Shown: positions 8,826 through 17,365 of the stretch, piece after piece | Layout of the letters: every line of letters begins with the position of its first letter | Position numbering within the stretch: the first letter of the stretch is position 1 | From: Vannielia litorea | GTDB lineage: Bacteria > Pseudomonadota > Alphaproteobacteria > Rhodobacterales > Rhodobacteraceae | Length of the DNA stretch: 32,758 nucleotides | Direction: 5' to 3' | Assembly: GCF_018424695.1 (NCBI RefSeq) | Contig: NZ_QTNQ01000045.1 | Span: 1-32,758 of the forward strand | Translations under genes and position numbers: made by a program | The notes under the pieces: generated by a model | What the model was told of the DNA's origin: nothing | The model's database searches: none | What the model saw: the letters and a program-made list of their open reading frames with translations, nothing else

Positions 8826-9624
8826 TGGTGAGCGCCGAGGCGAGGGCATCCGGCCCGTCGGCGCACTCGACCTGAACCACCGGGCGCCCACCGAGGTTGA
8901 CCTGAAGGTAGCCGTCGACGGTCGGCAGCATCACCACATCGGTCGGCTCCCGGCCGTCATAGGCCACCGAAAGGCGCTCGGCCCCGGGGCGGAAGCCCTG
9001 CACCCTCGGGATCGGCCATTGCCGGGTGACAGTAAGCTGGATGTGGCGCGGAACGTCGGTGACAACGATCACATCGCCCGTGACGATCGGCAGGATCAGG
9101 CGGCCCTCGTCATCGTAGCGGTCGCCACCGGCCTCCCTGTCATCGTCTGGCGTGGGATCTGACGTGCCAGGTTCCTCGGACACCGCCGGGTCGGGCGCGT
9201 CTTCGGGGCGCTCTTGCGCATCGGCGGCACCGGTCGCGGCTGTGGCGGTGGCGTGCGGCGGGCCTTCTGACACCGTCCCGTCCGGAGAGGTCTCCTTCGT
9301 TGCCGTGCCACCATCGGGGCGCGGCGCTTCCGCCTTGGCTTCAGGGTCCGCCGCTGAGACGGCCTCCGGGAGCGCGCTGGGCGTCCCTTTCATACGCCCG
9401 GCCTCTTCCTCGGCGCGGACACGGGCGAGTTCGGCGCGGACCGCTGCAATCTCGAGCGGCTCGTCGTCGCGCAGCTCCACGACCGCGTCGGCCTCTTCCA
9501 GAGTGTCCGTCCGGGCCGAGGCGCGAAGCTCTGCCCGCCGGCGCGCGCGCATGCGCAGCCACAGCGCAGAAAACGCCAGGGCGATGAGAAGAAAGACCAG
9601 TGGAACGAGCCAATCGTCAACCAT
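8815..9624 (-). CDS. Membrane-anchored protein with acidic linker, unknown function
   Basis: This is a 269-residue protein of no family I recognise. Residues about 5-25 (WLVPLVFLLIALAFSALWL) form a single membrane anchor, followed by an Arg-rich stretch, a charged region rich in Ala and Glu that may be coiled coil (about 35-75), and a long Pro/Ala/Asp/Glu linker. A compact C-terminal domain of about 95 residues follows (ILPIVTGDVIVVTDVPRHIQ ... VQGFRPGAERLSVAYDG ... YLQVNLGGRPVVQVECADG), probably beta-rich. I took the ATG at 9624; an in-frame ATG at 9651 (MRPPGDD) is possible and neither has a strong ribosome site. The frame stays open over the antisense of the RTX gene, an effect of GC content. 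It is divergent from the RTX gene and overlaps the end of the DUF1643 gene. Confidence 0.75.
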   Translation of the reverse strand: MVDDWLVPLVFLLIALAFSALWLRMRARRRAELRASARTDTLEEADAVVELRDDEPLEIAAVRAELARVRAEEEAGRMKGTPSALPEAVSAADPEAKAEAPRPDGGTATKETSPDGTVSEGPPHATATAATGAADAQERPEDAPDPAVSEEPGTSDPTPDDDREAGGDRYDDEGRLILPIVTGDVIVVTDVPRHIQLTVTRQWPIPRVQGFRPGAERLSVAYDGREPTDVVMLPTVDGYLQVNLGGRPVVQVECADGPDALASALTINP

Positions 9625-9822
9625 GGAAGGATCATCCCCCGGTGGCCTCATTCTGACCAGAGCGACTGCGTCAAACGCATAGAGTTTGTTGCAGAATCTA
9701 GGCACCTTTTCCGGCGCGTTAAGAGTTTGAGCGCCCCCCAGTGCTATGTTCCGCGCCGCGACATGCGCGCCCGCTCGCTTGGGCCGGGGGCCGCGAGGGA
9801 TGCACTTGTGGGGTAAATCGGA

Positions 9823-10647
9823 ATGTTCTTGCTGTTTGGGATCATGGGCGCGGTGCTCGTCGGCTCTGCCGTTGTGGGCGTGGTCGGCGGCGGGGAGGAT
9901 GTTGAGGAGGACGCCGCCGTATTCGACGAGAGTGGCGAGAGCACGTCGGCCGGCTCCATCCTCGACCCCACGGCGGAAGACGCGGTGCTGGGGGAGGCTG
10001 GCACGCTGGAGCCGACGGAACCCGATGCGGGCAGCACCCAGACCGGCACCATCGGTGCGGACCTGCTCGATGGCGGCGCGGGCGATGACATCTTGCAGGG
10101 GTACGAGGGCGATGACCGGATCGAAGCCTATGAAGGCGATGACGTGGCCTTCGGGAACGATGGCAACGATGAAATTGACGGGGGCGACGGGGCCGACACG
10201 CTGGAGGGCGGCGCGGGAGACGACCTGCTGGAAGGCGGCGACGGGGCCGATGCGCTTTGGGGCGGCAGCGGGAATGACGTGCTCGCAGGCGATGACGACA
10301 TCACCGTGGATTGGCTGAACGGCGGGGCGGGCAACGATGTGCTGCTCCTGGGCGATGGCGACGTGGCCACCGGCGGCGACGGGGCAGACCTGTTCCGGCT
10401 CGGCCCGGACGTCGTCGAGGAGACGGTGGCGGAGATCATGGATTTCGAGGCAGGCGAAGACAGCCTTGCGCTGCTGTGGGATGACAGCCTGGGCGGCGCG
10501 GCGCCCGAGATCACCCTCGGCGAGATCGAAAGCGATCTGGTGGAGGTCTACGCCGACGGCGAGCTGATCGGGCTCGTCCACGGCGGGGCGAGCCTTTCGC
10601 CCGCCGACATACAGCTTGTGCCGATGTCGCTTGCCTCCACGGCGTGA
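9823..10647 (+). CDS. RTX-type calcium-binding repeat protein with N-terminal membrane anchor
   Basis: This 274-residue acidic protein has a hydrophobic N-terminus (residues 1-23) that looks like an uncleaved anchor or signal, an acidic spacer, and RTX nonapeptide-like repeats from about 75 to 192 (GGAGDDILQG, GGDGADTLEG, GGAGDDLLEG, GGSGNDVLAG, GGAGNDVLLL). Such repeats bind calcium in a parallel beta-roll. The tail (DFEAGEDSLALLWD to LSPADIQL) resembles the C-terminal domains of roseobacter RTX proteins exported by type I systems, but no transporter genes are nearby and an N-terminal membrane segment is unusual for that route. The ATG at 9823 follows GGGG at 9810-9813. Function is unknown; surface display or adhesion is a guess. 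Confidence 0.88.
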   Translation: MFLLFGIMGAVLVGSAVVGVVGGGEDVEEDAAVFDESGESTSAGSILDPTAEDAVLGEAGTLEPTEPDAGSTQTGTIGADLLDGGAGDDILQGYEGDDRIEAYEGDDVAFGNDGNDEIDGGDGADTLEGGAGDDLLEGGDGADALWGGSGNDVLAGDDDITVDWLNGGAGNDVLLLGDGDVATGGDGADLFRLGPDVVEETVAEIMDFEAGEDSLALLWDDSLGGAAPEITLGEIESDLVEVYADGELIGLVHGGASLSPADIQLVPMSLASTA

Positions 10648-10700
10648 GCCGCGCCGTTCTGACGGGTTTTCAAACGCTCCTTTTCGGCTAGGGTCAGCCC

Positions 10701-11171
10701 ATGAGTGACCCGGACCCGCATCTATCCGCCAAGGCGGCCAGTGCCGCCGCCGCCGTGGAGGCCGAAGCCGATCATGACGCCACGCGCTCTGACCTGCAGC
10801 GCGAGATCGTGGCGCTGCGGGAGGAGGTGGCCAAGCTCAATGACCACAAGTTCCTGCGGGTGTACGCACAGTTCTGGCGGCTGCTTGCCTTTCAACTGCT
10901 GCGCGGCATGGCCTTTGGCCTCGGGTCCGTGGTGGGCGCGACGGTGCTGGTTTCGATCCTGGCCTACCTGCTGAGTCAGGTCGATTTCATCCCGATCCTC
11001 GCCGAATGGGCCGCCGAGCTGGATGTGGAGTTTGGCCAGGAGCAGACCGAGGCCGCAACCGAGCAGCGGGTGGAAGAGCAGCTGCCGCCTCCCGAGGATA
11101 GCAATGCCACCGCGCCGGACAACCCGCCCCAGGCCGAGCCCGGCGAGATCCCCCCGGCAAACGCGGACTAA
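10701..11171 (+). CDS. DUF5665-like membrane protein
   Basis: This 156-residue protein has a charged coiled-coil stretch (about 25-50, [19 protein letters not shown]), then a hydrophobic segment ending in [19 protein letters not shown], and a Pro/Glu-rich, probably disordered tail. The middle resembles small DUF5665-type membrane proteins, with the pattern [20 protein letters not shown] am moderately sure of that name. CTAGGGT at 10688-10694 lies only six bases before the ATG, so if it were a -10 element the transcript would be nearly leaderless. It is followed by rpsO after 172 bases. Confidence 0.75.
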   Translation: MSDPDPHLSAKAASAAAAVEAEADHDATRSDLQREIVALREEVAKLNDHKFLRVYAQFWRLLAFQLLRGMAFGLGSVVGATVLVSILAYLLSQVDFIPILAEWAAELDVEFGQEQTEAATEQRVEEQLPPPEDSNATAPDNPPQAEPGEIPPANAD

Positions 11172-11213
11172 GGGGCCACGGGCACGCAAGCGCGCGCAGG
11201 CACACGAATCGCC

Positions 11214-11242
11214 TTCCCATCTGCCCGGGCTTGCCCTATACG
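11214..11242 (+). promoter_or_regulatory. Possible rpsO promoter
   Basis: TTCCCA (11214-11219), a 17-base spacer and TATACG (11237-11242), each matching the sigma-70 consensus at four of six bases, lie about 100 bases upstream of rpsO. The long leader may hold autoregulatory structure, as is known for S15 in other bacteria. Confidence 0.35.
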
Positions 11243-11343
11243 CCCCCTCTGTCGACCGGGAACGCCCGGGCGGCACACTCCATGGACCCTGCTGGACGAC
11301 ATCCCGGCTTGCGCCCGCACACACCAAACCAAAGGAGACCCCG

Positions 11344-11613
11344 ATGTCGATCACTGCTGAAGACAAGGCCCGCGTCATCAAGGAATACGGCACCAAGGAC
11401 GGCGACACAGGTTCGCCCGAAGTCCAGGTGGCCATCCTGACCTCGCGGATCAGCACCCTCACCGAGCACTTCAAGACCCACAAGAAGGACAACCACGGCC
11501 GCCGTGGCCTTCTGAAGCTCGTGGCCCAGCGCCGCAAGCTGCTCGACTATCTCAAGAACAAGGACGAGGCCCGTTACCGGGACCTCATCGGCAAGCTCGG
11601 CATCCGCCGCTAA
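11344..11613 (+). CDS. rpsO: 30S ribosomal protein S15
   Basis: The 89-residue S15 is full length and binds the central domain of 16S rRNA. It has the classical stretches [35 protein letters not shown] and RRKLLDYLK, and ends in [10 protein letters not shown] strong ribosome site, AAAGGAGA, lies just upstream of the ATG. A factor-independent terminator follows 22 bases after the stop, so rpsO is probably a separate unit although it stands in the same direction as pnp. Confidence 0.99.
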   Translation: MSITAEDKARVIKEYGTKDGDTGSPEVQVAILTSRISTLTEHFKTHKKDNHGRRGLLKLVAQRRKLLDYLKNKDEARYRDLIGKLGIRR

Positions 11614-11635
11614 GACGGACCGCCAGGGACAAGCG

Positions 11636-11664
11636 AAGGGGTGGCCTCAGGGCTGCCCCTTTTT
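11636..11664 (+). terminator. rpsO terminator
   Basis: AAGGGGTGGCC (11636-11646), loop TCAG, GGCTGCCCCTT (11651-11661) pair fully, with two G-U pairs, and T residues continue to 11664. It is a classical intrinsic terminator. Confidence 0.88.
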
Positions 11665-11895
11665 CGTTCTGCCAAGGCACCGGGGGGAGTTCTGCCGCCC
11701 GACCGTTCGTTTGGCCGGGGCTGCCGGGCACCACGGCGCTGCCTGCCTGTGGGGAGGCTCGATGGCGGGAGATCCTCGGGCCAGGCCCGAGGATGACCTG
11801 CGGCGCAGGACGGCGCGCCTGAACCGTCCGGACGTGGCGTTCCGGTTGACCGGGCCGGGCGCGCGCCGCCACACTCCGCGCCGAGGAGAGCCATC

Positions 11896-12609
11896 ATGCT
11901 TGCTGCGCTGCGCATCATCCTACACATGGGCGGGTTGCACCGGCTTGCGCCGTTCTGGCTGGTCGGGATGGGGCTGATGGCCTTCGACTTCGCCTGGTGG
12001 ATGCTCGGGGCTCTGGCCTACGGCGTGGTGATCCAGTGGTTCAACGAATACCTCATCCACCGTTTCATTTACCATCGCGCGCCGCCGAGCGCGCAGAGCC
12101 CGTTCAACGCGCTGTACCGCAGCCACATAGGGCATCACGAGTTTCCGCAGGACGAAGAGTTCTTCACCGGCGACGACCATTGGTTTCCGCTGCGCTTTGC
12201 CGCCGGGAGCTTTGCCGCCCATCTGCTGGTGCTCTGGCCGGTTGTCGGCCTGTGGACGGCGCTGGAGTTTGCCTGGGTCGCGCTCTTCGTCGGCTCCGCC
12301 TCGGCCTTTGCCTTTTACGAATACTGCCACACGTTGGCGCATCTGAACGTGCCGAAGGGCCGGTTTGGCCAATGGGTCACGCGCGAGCATATGGCGCATC
12401 ACTACCAGGATCACCACGCCACCTTTCACGTCACGGCCGGGATGGGCTGGATCGACCGGCTCTTCGGCACTGCGCATGACCCGGCGCAGGCGCGGGCCCG
12501 CTATGACCGGCGTACCATGATGAGCCTGGGCATGGATCCGGACGATCTGCGGCTTGTCACGGCGCGCAAAGCCTACGGGGTGAAGAAGACCCCGCGCCAC
12601 ATGGCCTGA
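11896..12609 (+). CDS. Sterol desaturase / fatty acid hydroxylase family protein
   Basis: This 237-residue integral membrane protein has the histidine clusters of the di-iron fatty acid hydroxylase superfamily: HRFIYH at 55-60, HIGHH at 77-81, HTLAH in FYEYCHTLAH, and HMAHHYQDHH. Two blocks of membrane segments (about 18-48 and 100-145) separate them, as expected for a cytosolic di-iron site. The family hydroxylates or desaturates lipid chains; the substrate here is not predictable. The ATG at 11896 has GGAGAG a few bases upstream. The 231 bases before it hold nothing else I can identify beyond the rpsO terminator. Confidence 0.9.
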   Translation: MLAALRIILHMGGLHRLAPFWLVGMGLMAFDFAWWMLGALAYGVVIQWFNEYLIHRFIYHRAPPSAQSPFNALYRSHIGHHEFPQDEEFFTGDDHWFPLRFAAGSFAAHLLVLWPVVGLWTALEFAWVALFVGSASAFAFYEYCHTLAHLNVPKGRFGQWVTREHMAHHYQDHHATFHVTAGMGWIDRLFGTAHDPAQARARYDRRTMMSLGMDPDDLRLVTARKAYGVKKTPRHMA

Positions 12610-12790
12610 GCGCTGCGCGCCACATCTTTCGGTTGCAGCGATTAATCTATGACATTCCCGACGCACCTTCTTGGGCGTGAAAGGTCGGAAAAGCGCTCAA
12701 ATCCGTGGGGTTAGACATAAATCCAATGGCCCCTTCCGAAGGGTGCTGCTAACGCTTCATTTCTAATTGCAGCCCCGGAGGCCATGACTG

Positions 12791-13918
12791 ATGGCGAACC
12801 TGCCCGAGTTTCCAACATCCGAGCCCGAAGGCCATGCCGCCGAACTCGGGCGGCGTGAACGCCTGGCCGACGTGGAGCGGACGGGGCTGATGGATAGCGT
12901 GCCGGAAGAGGTTTATGACCGGGCGGTGCGGCTGGCCCGGCAGATCACCGGCGCGCCGGTGGGGCTGCTGTCGCTGGTCGATGACCACCGCCAGTTTTTC
13001 AAGGCGCAGTCGGGGCTGGAGGAGGCCGGGGTTGACCAGCGGGAGACGCCGCTGAGCCATTCGTTCTGCCAATACGTTGTGTCCTCCCGCACCTCTCTGG
13101 CGGTTGTCGATGCGCGCACCCATCCGCTGCTGGCTGGCAATGGCGCGGTGCGCGATCTGGGTGTGGTGGCCTACCTCGGGGTGCCGGTACATGGGCCTGA
13201 CGGTGAGGTGCTGGGCTCCTTCTGTGCCATCGATTCCGAAGCGCACGAGTGGTCGGAAGGGCAGATGAAGGCGCTGGAGGATATCGCCGGAATCGTCGAA
13301 AGCGAAATTCGCCTGCATCAGGCGCTGGCCGAGCGGCAGCTTCTGGTGCAGGAGCTGAACCACCGGGTGAAAAACCTTTTCACGGTTGTCTCCGGCATGG
13401 TGCGGCTGAGCCATTCCAACGGTGAGTCGGCGGCGGAGCTGGAGGCGCGTCTGCACGCGCTGGCCAACGCGCACAACCTGCTGGCCCCGGCGATCCAGGC
13501 CGGGCAGCCGGTGGGCGACCGGATTTCGCTGCATGACCTTCTGACCACCCTTCTCACCCCCTATGGCAGCGAGCACCTCGCAAGCCTTGAGGGCCCCAGC
13601 GTAGTGCTTGGCCCGCGCGCGAGCACCTCGCTGGCGCTCGCCCTGCACGAGCTGGCAACGAACGCAGCCAAGTATGGCGCCCTTGCCGCCGCCGGGGGCC
13701 GGCTGGGCGTGCACTGGGCGGTTGAGGGCAACATGCTGACCCTGCATTGGGAAGAAACCGGCCGCACCGCCGAAGAGGCGGGCCACCCCGCCGGCTTTGG
13801 CACGCGGCTGGTGTCCATGGCGATCGAGGGCCAGCTCGACGGCACCCTGAGCACCGATCTGCGCCCGGAAGGGATGACCCGGCGGATCACCCTGCCGAGA
13901 GAGCGGCTGGCGGAGTGA
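12791..13918 (+). CDS. GAF-domain sensor histidine kinase, HWE/HisKA_2 type
   Basis: This 375-residue soluble kinase has a GAF sensor domain (about 40-172; PVGLLSLVDDHRQFFKAQSG, YLGVPVHGPDGEVLGSFCAID), then a dimerisation segment with the phospho-acceptor His191 in ELNHRVKNLFTVV, and an ATPase domain with the N-box HELATNAAKYGAL (Asn291), the HWE triad at 319-321 (LHWEETG) and GFGTRL at 335-340. No membrane segment is seen, so it would sense a cytoplasmic signal. No response regulator is adjacent; in alphaproteobacteria many HWE kinases act on PhyR or on stand-alone receivers. No GGAAC/CGTT stress promoter was found upstream. The end is convergent with a broken minus-strand gene 46 bases away. 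Confidence 0.94.
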   Translation: MANLPEFPTSEPEGHAAELGRRERLADVERTGLMDSVPEEVYDRAVRLARQITGAPVGLLSLVDDHRQFFKAQSGLEEAGVDQRETPLSHSFCQYVVSSRTSLAVVDARTHPLLAGNGAVRDLGVVAYLGVPVHGPDGEVLGSFCAIDSEAHEWSEGQMKALEDIAGIVESEIRLHQALAERQLLVQELNHRVKNLFTVVSGMVRLSHSNGESAAELEARLHALANAHNLLAPAIQAGQPVGDRISLHDLLTTLLTPYGSEHLASLEGPSVVLGPRASTSLALALHELATNAAKYGALAAAGGRLGVHWAVEGNMLTLHWEETGRTAEEAGHPAGFGTRLVSMAIEGQLDGTLSTDLRPEGMTRRITLPRERLAE

Positions 13919-13945
13919 GGCCGCCGCCGGCGCACGAACTTTGGT

Positions 13946-13955
13946 CGAAAATTCG
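13946..13955. other. CGAAAATTCG inverted-repeat site between convergent ends
   Basis: CGAA-AA-TTCG lies in the 46-base gap between the kinase stop (13918) and the convergent small gene (ending at 13965). The same ten bases occur at 28732-28741, in another convergent gap. Confidence 0.4.
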
Positions 13956-13964
13956 CGACTGGAG

Positions 13965-14192
13965 TCAGACGAGCCGCCGCACCGGGCCCGGGTTGCAGAT
14001 GACGATGAACTGCCCGCCTGCCTCGAAGAGGTGAAACCCGCGCTAGCGGACCTCCGCGACGAAGCGTTCGTGGCCGATCTCATGCTCGACCCAGGCCTCC
14101 GACCGGCGCACTACCGCGCCCCGCTCCACCCCGCGGGCAGGGAAGACATGCGAGATCCAGGCCTCGTGACGCGGATGCGCGGGAAGGCTCAT
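13965..14192 (-). pseudogene. Small conserved-looking protein interrupted by an amber codon
   Basis: Starting from ATG 14192 the frame encodes 49 residues (MSLPAHPRHEAWISHVFP ... HERFVAEVR) and hits TAG at 14043-14045. The same frame then continues without shift for 25 residues (RGFHLFEAGGQFIVICNPG, then PVRRLV) to a natural-looking TGA at 13965-13967. The full product would be about 75 residues. From memory, Rhodobacteraceae encode short proteins of this form, with an EVRxRGFHL junction and a terminal QFVxxC stretch; I cannot verify this. The pattern suggests a nonsense mutation, readthrough, or a sequencing error. The GGAG ribosome site is only two bases from the ATG. It is divergent from pnp. 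Confidence 0.6.
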
Positions 14193-14336
14193 CGCTCCAC
14201 ACGACCGCAAATTGGTTAACAGTCCATCAACCATGATGTCAGAGAGCTTTCCATCTGCGCGACTTTGCTGTATGGCCCGCCCATCTGAGACGTTGCGCCA
14301 AGGCCCCGGCGCTCGATGGAATAGATGAAAGGGGCC

Positions 14337-14393
14337 GGCGGCAATGGGGCCGCCACTCAAACGGGAGACCCGGGATACGCCCGGGAGTGCTCC
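14337..14393 (+). promoter_or_regulatory. Twin hairpins in the pnp leader
   Basis: Two stems precede pnp: GGCGGC (14337-14342), loop AATGGG, GCCGCC (14349-14354); and CCCGGG (14369-14374), loop ATACG, CCCGGG (14380-14385), which may extend through GGAG (14364-14367) and CTCC (14390-14393). The pnp ribosome site follows at 14398-14402. In E. coli, a double-stranded pnp leader is cut by RNase III and mediates autocontrol; a similar role here is inferred. Confidence 0.5.
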
Positions 14394-14409
14394 TCTACAG
14401 GAAACGAAC

Positions 14410-16545
14410 ATGTTCAAAACTACGACGAAAAGCATGGAGTGGGGCGAAGAGACCCTCACTCTCGAAACGGGCCGTGTGGCTCGCCAGGCCGATGGTTCTG
14501 TGATCGCCACGCTGGGCGAAACCTCTGTCATGGCCAACGTGACCTTCGCCAAGACGCAGAAGGAAGGGCAGGATTTCTTCCCGCTCACCGTGCACTACAA
14601 CGAGAAATACTACGCTGCCGGTAAAGTCCCCGGTGGCTTCTTCAAGCGTGAAGGTCGTCCGACCGAGAAAGAGACGCTGACCTCGCGCCTGATCGACCGC
14701 CCGATCCGCCCGCTGTTTGTCCCCGGCTTCAAGAACGAAGTTCTGGTGATCTGCACCGTGCTTTCCCACGATCTGGTCAACGACCCCGACATCGTGGCGA
14801 TGATCGCGGCCTCCGCCGCGCTCACCATCTCCGGCGCCCCCTTCATGGGCCCGATTGCCGCCGCCCGCGTTGGCTTCGAAGATGGCGAATATGTGCTGAA
14901 CCCCGAGGTTCAGGACATGGACCAGCTGCGTCTGAACCCCGACCAGCGCCTCGATCTTGTGGTCGCCGGCACCAAGGACGCGGTGATGATGGTCGAGTCG
15001 GAGGCCTACGAGCTTTCCGAGGACGAGATGCTGGGTGCCGTGACCTTCGCGCATGAGCAGATCCAACCCGTGATCGACCTCATCATTTCGCTGGCCGAAG
15101 AAGCCGCGAAAGAGCCGTTCGACTACCAGCCGCCGGATTACTCCGAGCTTTCCGCTGCCGTGAAGGCCGCCGGTGAGGACGACATGCGCGCTGCCTACGC
15201 GATCCTCGACAAGCAGGAGCGCACCGCTGCCGTGGCCGCCGCCAAGGAGAAGATCCTCGCCGCGCTGAGCGACGAGCAGAAGGCCGACGCCAACCTCGGC
15301 TCCGCGCTGAAGAAGCTGGAAAGCTCCATCCTGCGCGGTGACGTGGTGAAGAACGGCAAGCGGATCGATGGTCGTTCCACCACCGATGTGCGCTCGATCG
15401 ACTCGCAGGTGGGCGTTCTGCCCCGGACCCACGGTTCGGCGTTGTTCACCCGTGGCGAGACCCAGGCGCTGGCCGTGACCACCCTGGGCACCGGCGACGA
15501 CGAGCAGATCATCGACGCGCTGCACGCCAACTACCGCAGCAACTTCATGCTGCATTACAACTTCCCGCCCTACTCGGTGGGTGAGGTTGGCCGCTTTGGC
15601 TTTACCGGGCGCCGCGAGATCGGCCACGGCAAGCTGGCATGGCGTGCGCTTCAGGCAGTGCTGCCCGCGCCGACCGACTTCCCCTATACCATTCGCGTGG
15701 TCTCCGAGATCACCGAATCCAACGGCTCGTCCTCGATGGCTTCCGTCTGCGGCGGTTCGCTTTCGATGATGGACGCCGGTGTGCCGCTGAAGGCCCCGGT
15801 GGCCGGTGTGGCCATGGGCCTGGTGCTGGAAGAAGACGGTGACTACGCCATCCTGACCGACATCCTGGGCGACGAGGATCACCTCGGCGACATGGACTTC
15901 AAGGTGGCCGGCACGGAAGAGGGCATCACCTCGCTCCAGATGGACATCAAGGTTGCGGGCATCACGCCCGAGATCATGAAGACCGCCCTGGCCCAGGCCA
16001 AGGACGCGCGGATGCACATCCTCGGCGAAATGTCCAAGGCCCTGACCGCCGGGCGCACCGAGTTCTCGGCGCACGCCCCGCGGATCGAAACCATGAACGT
16101 GCCCACCGACAAGATCCGTGAAGTGATCGGCTCGGGCGGCAAGGTGATCCGCGAGATCGTCGAGGTTTCGGGTGCCAAGGTCGACATCAACGACGATGGC
16201 GTCATCAAGATCGCCTCGCCGAATGCCGAGTGCATCGAGAAGGCCCGCGAGATGATCCACTCGATCGTCGCCGAGCCGGAAGAGGGCAAGATCTACAACG
16301 GCAAGGTCGTGAAGATCGTCGACTTCGGCGCCTTCGTGAACTTCTTCGGCAAGCGCGACGGCCTCGTGCACGTCAGCCAGATCGCCAACAAGCGCCTGAA
16401 CCACCCCAGCGACATGCTGACGGAAGGCCAGGACGTGAAGGTGAAGCTGCTGGGCTTCGATGACCGCGGCAAGGTGCGCCTCTCCATGAAGGTCGTGGAC
16501 CAGGAGACCGGCGAAGAGGTGAAGAAGGAAGAAGCCGCCGAGTAA
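14410..16545 (+). CDS. pnp: Polynucleotide phosphorylase
   Basis: PNPase degrades RNA 3' to 5' with phosphate and can add tails; it is a trimeric exoribonuclease. The 711-residue protein has two RNase PH-like domains with an alpha-helical linker; the second holds the catalytic Asp488 and Asp494 in [17 protein letters not shown] domain follows ([20 protein letters not shown]) and then an S1 domain ([26 protein letters not shown]), ending in a short acidic tail. I placed the start at ATG 14410 ([19 protein letters not shown]) with AGGAA at 14398-14402; the longer frame from 14344 would run through the leader hairpins and add residues not seen in the family. A strong terminator follows. Confidence 0.98.
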   Translation: MFKTTTKSMEWGEETLTLETGRVARQADGSVIATLGETSVMANVTFAKTQKEGQDFFPLTVHYNEKYYAAGKVPGGFFKREGRPTEKETLTSRLIDRPIRPLFVPGFKNEVLVICTVLSHDLVNDPDIVAMIAASAALTISGAPFMGPIAAARVGFEDGEYVLNPEVQDMDQLRLNPDQRLDLVVAGTKDAVMMVESEAYELSEDEMLGAVTFAHEQIQPVIDLIISLAEEAAKEPFDYQPPDYSELSAAVKAAGEDDMRAAYAILDKQERTAAVAAAKEKILAALSDEQKADANLGSALKKLESSILRGDVVKNGKRIDGRSTTDVRSIDSQVGVLPRTHGSALFTRGETQALAVTTLGTGDDEQIIDALHANYRSNFMLHYNFPPYSVGEVGRFGFTGRREIGHGKLAWRALQAVLPAPTDFPYTIRVVSEITESNGSSSMASVCGGSLSMMDAGVPLKAPVAGVAMGLVLEEDGDYAILTDILGDEDHLGDMDFKVAGTEEGITSLQMDIKVAGITPEIMKTALAQAKDARMHILGEMSKALTAGRTEFSAHAPRIETMNVPTDKIREVIGSGGKVIREIVEVSGAKVDINDDGVIKIASPNAECIEKAREMIHSIVAEPEEGKIYNGKVVKIVDFGAFVNFFGKRDGLVHVSQIANKRLNHPSDMLTEGQDVKVKLLGFDDRGKVRLSMKVVDQETGEEVKKEEAAE

Positions 16546-16570
16546 GGCGCTCTTTCAGCGAGACAAAATA

Positions 16571-16598
16571 GGGCCCGGGGGAAACCTCGGGCCCTTTT
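16571..16598 (+). terminator. pnp terminator, possibly bidirectional
   Basis: GGGCCCGGGG (16571-16580), loop GAAA, CCTCGGGCCC (16585-16594) pair along ten bases, followed by TTTT. An A-rich run at 16564-16570 could give a U-tract on the minus strand for the convergent phosphoesterase gene. Confidence 0.92.
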
Positions 16599-16607
16599 GC
16601 ATCGGGT

Positions 16608-17363
16608 TCATGCCTTAATGAACCGGGGTGGACGATCATGGGCGATGACCACTGCCGTCAACTGGCCGGTGGCGTAGGCGCCGGTGTCGATGGCGATGCG
16701 GCCCGGGTGCACTTCGGGGGTGTCGCGGATGTAGTGGCCGTGGACGATCCAGTTGCCGTCGGTGCGGGGGGTGGAGAAGAACTCGGGGTGGCCCATGGTG
16801 AGTGCGGTCTTCTGGGCGTTTAGCGGGCGCGCCGGGTCGGCCCCGGCGTGGGTGACGGCGACATTGCCGCTTTGCCAGTAGCGCGGCAGGCCCTTGAGCC
16901 AGGCCAGCAACCCCTCGGCCTCCAACAACTCGGCCAGCGCCGCCTGCGCCGCCTCCAGCCCCGGGCCGCCGGTTTCCGACACCTCGGCCCCGATCCCGAA
17001 GCTCGCAAGGGTTTGCAGCCCGCCGAAAGCCAGCCAGCGGGGATATTTACCACCGGCGAAGTCGAGCATCATCTCTTCGTGGTTGCCACGCAGGCAGGTG
17101 GCGCGGCCCTCCGCGCAGAGCGCCTTTAGCCGCCAGAGCACCGCCGCAGAGGCTTCGCCGCGATCCACGTAATCGCCCACGAAGACGAGGGGCAGGCCGG
17201 GAGCATCTGCGTCGAGCTTTGCCAGCAGGCGGGCGAGGAGATCATCCCGCCCGTGGATGTCTCCCACCGCCACGAAGGGGGCTTCGGGCGCGGGCGGGCC
17301 GCCGGAAAACTCCACGGCGGCGGCTGCACCGCTTCGGGTGAAAAGCTTGTTCAGGCCGAGCAT
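16608..17363 (-). CDS. Metallophosphoesterase, Ser/Thr phosphatase-like
   Basis: This 251-residue protein has the full calcineurin-like metal motifs: GDIHGR (Asp35, His37), GDYVDRG (Asp64), GNHE (Asn94, His95), a later THAGAD, and HGHY near the C-terminus. The order and spacing fit the PP2A-like bacterial subgroup (PrpE/ApaH relatives) that acts on phosphoproteins or dinucleotides; the substrate cannot be told. The start is ATG 17363, two bases after the stop of the upstream secreted-protein gene, so the two are likely co-translated; the frame is open further upstream but that part only shadows the neighbouring gene. The end is convergent with pnp. Confidence 0.92.
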   Translation of the reverse strand: MLGLNKLFTRSGAAAAVEFSGGPPAPEAPFVAVGDIHGRDDLLARLLAKLDADAPGLPLVFVGDYVDRGEASAAVLWRLKALCAEGRATCLRGNHEEMMLDFAGGKYPRWLAFGGLQTLASFGIGAEVSETGGPGLEAAQAALAELLEAEGLLAWLKGLPRYWQSGNVAVTHAGADPARPLNAQKTALTMGHPEFFSTPRTDGNWIVHGHYIRDTPEVHPGRIAIDTGAYATGQLTAVVIAHDRPPRFIKA

Positions 17364-17365
17364 GT

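Noticed and set aside
9660..9822. Possible promoter TTGAGC/TATGTT between the divergent membrane-protein and RTX genes
   Set aside because: The spacer would be only 12 bases, too short for a sigma-70 promoter.
9625..10581. Extension of the minus-strand gene at 8815-9624 through the whole RTX gene (588 residues in total)
   Set aside because: The extension is antisense to RTX repeats, whose GGxGxD codons leave the opposite frame open. The membrane anchor begins at 9624, which is a better N-terminus.
12610..12790. Search for a GGAAC...CGTT general stress promoter ahead of the HWE kinase
   Set aside because: The closest match (GGAAA near 12687) lacks a CGTT at the right distance.
14213..14228. 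TTAA-N7-TCAA near 14213 as a CtrA box upstream of pnp
   Set aside because: The second half-site is imperfect and the site stands far from the pnp start; chance is likely.
14395..16404. Long minus-strand frame antisense to pnp (669 residues)
   Set aside because: It is His/Val/Gly-rich with no domain and mirrors pnp codon use; it is a GC artefact.
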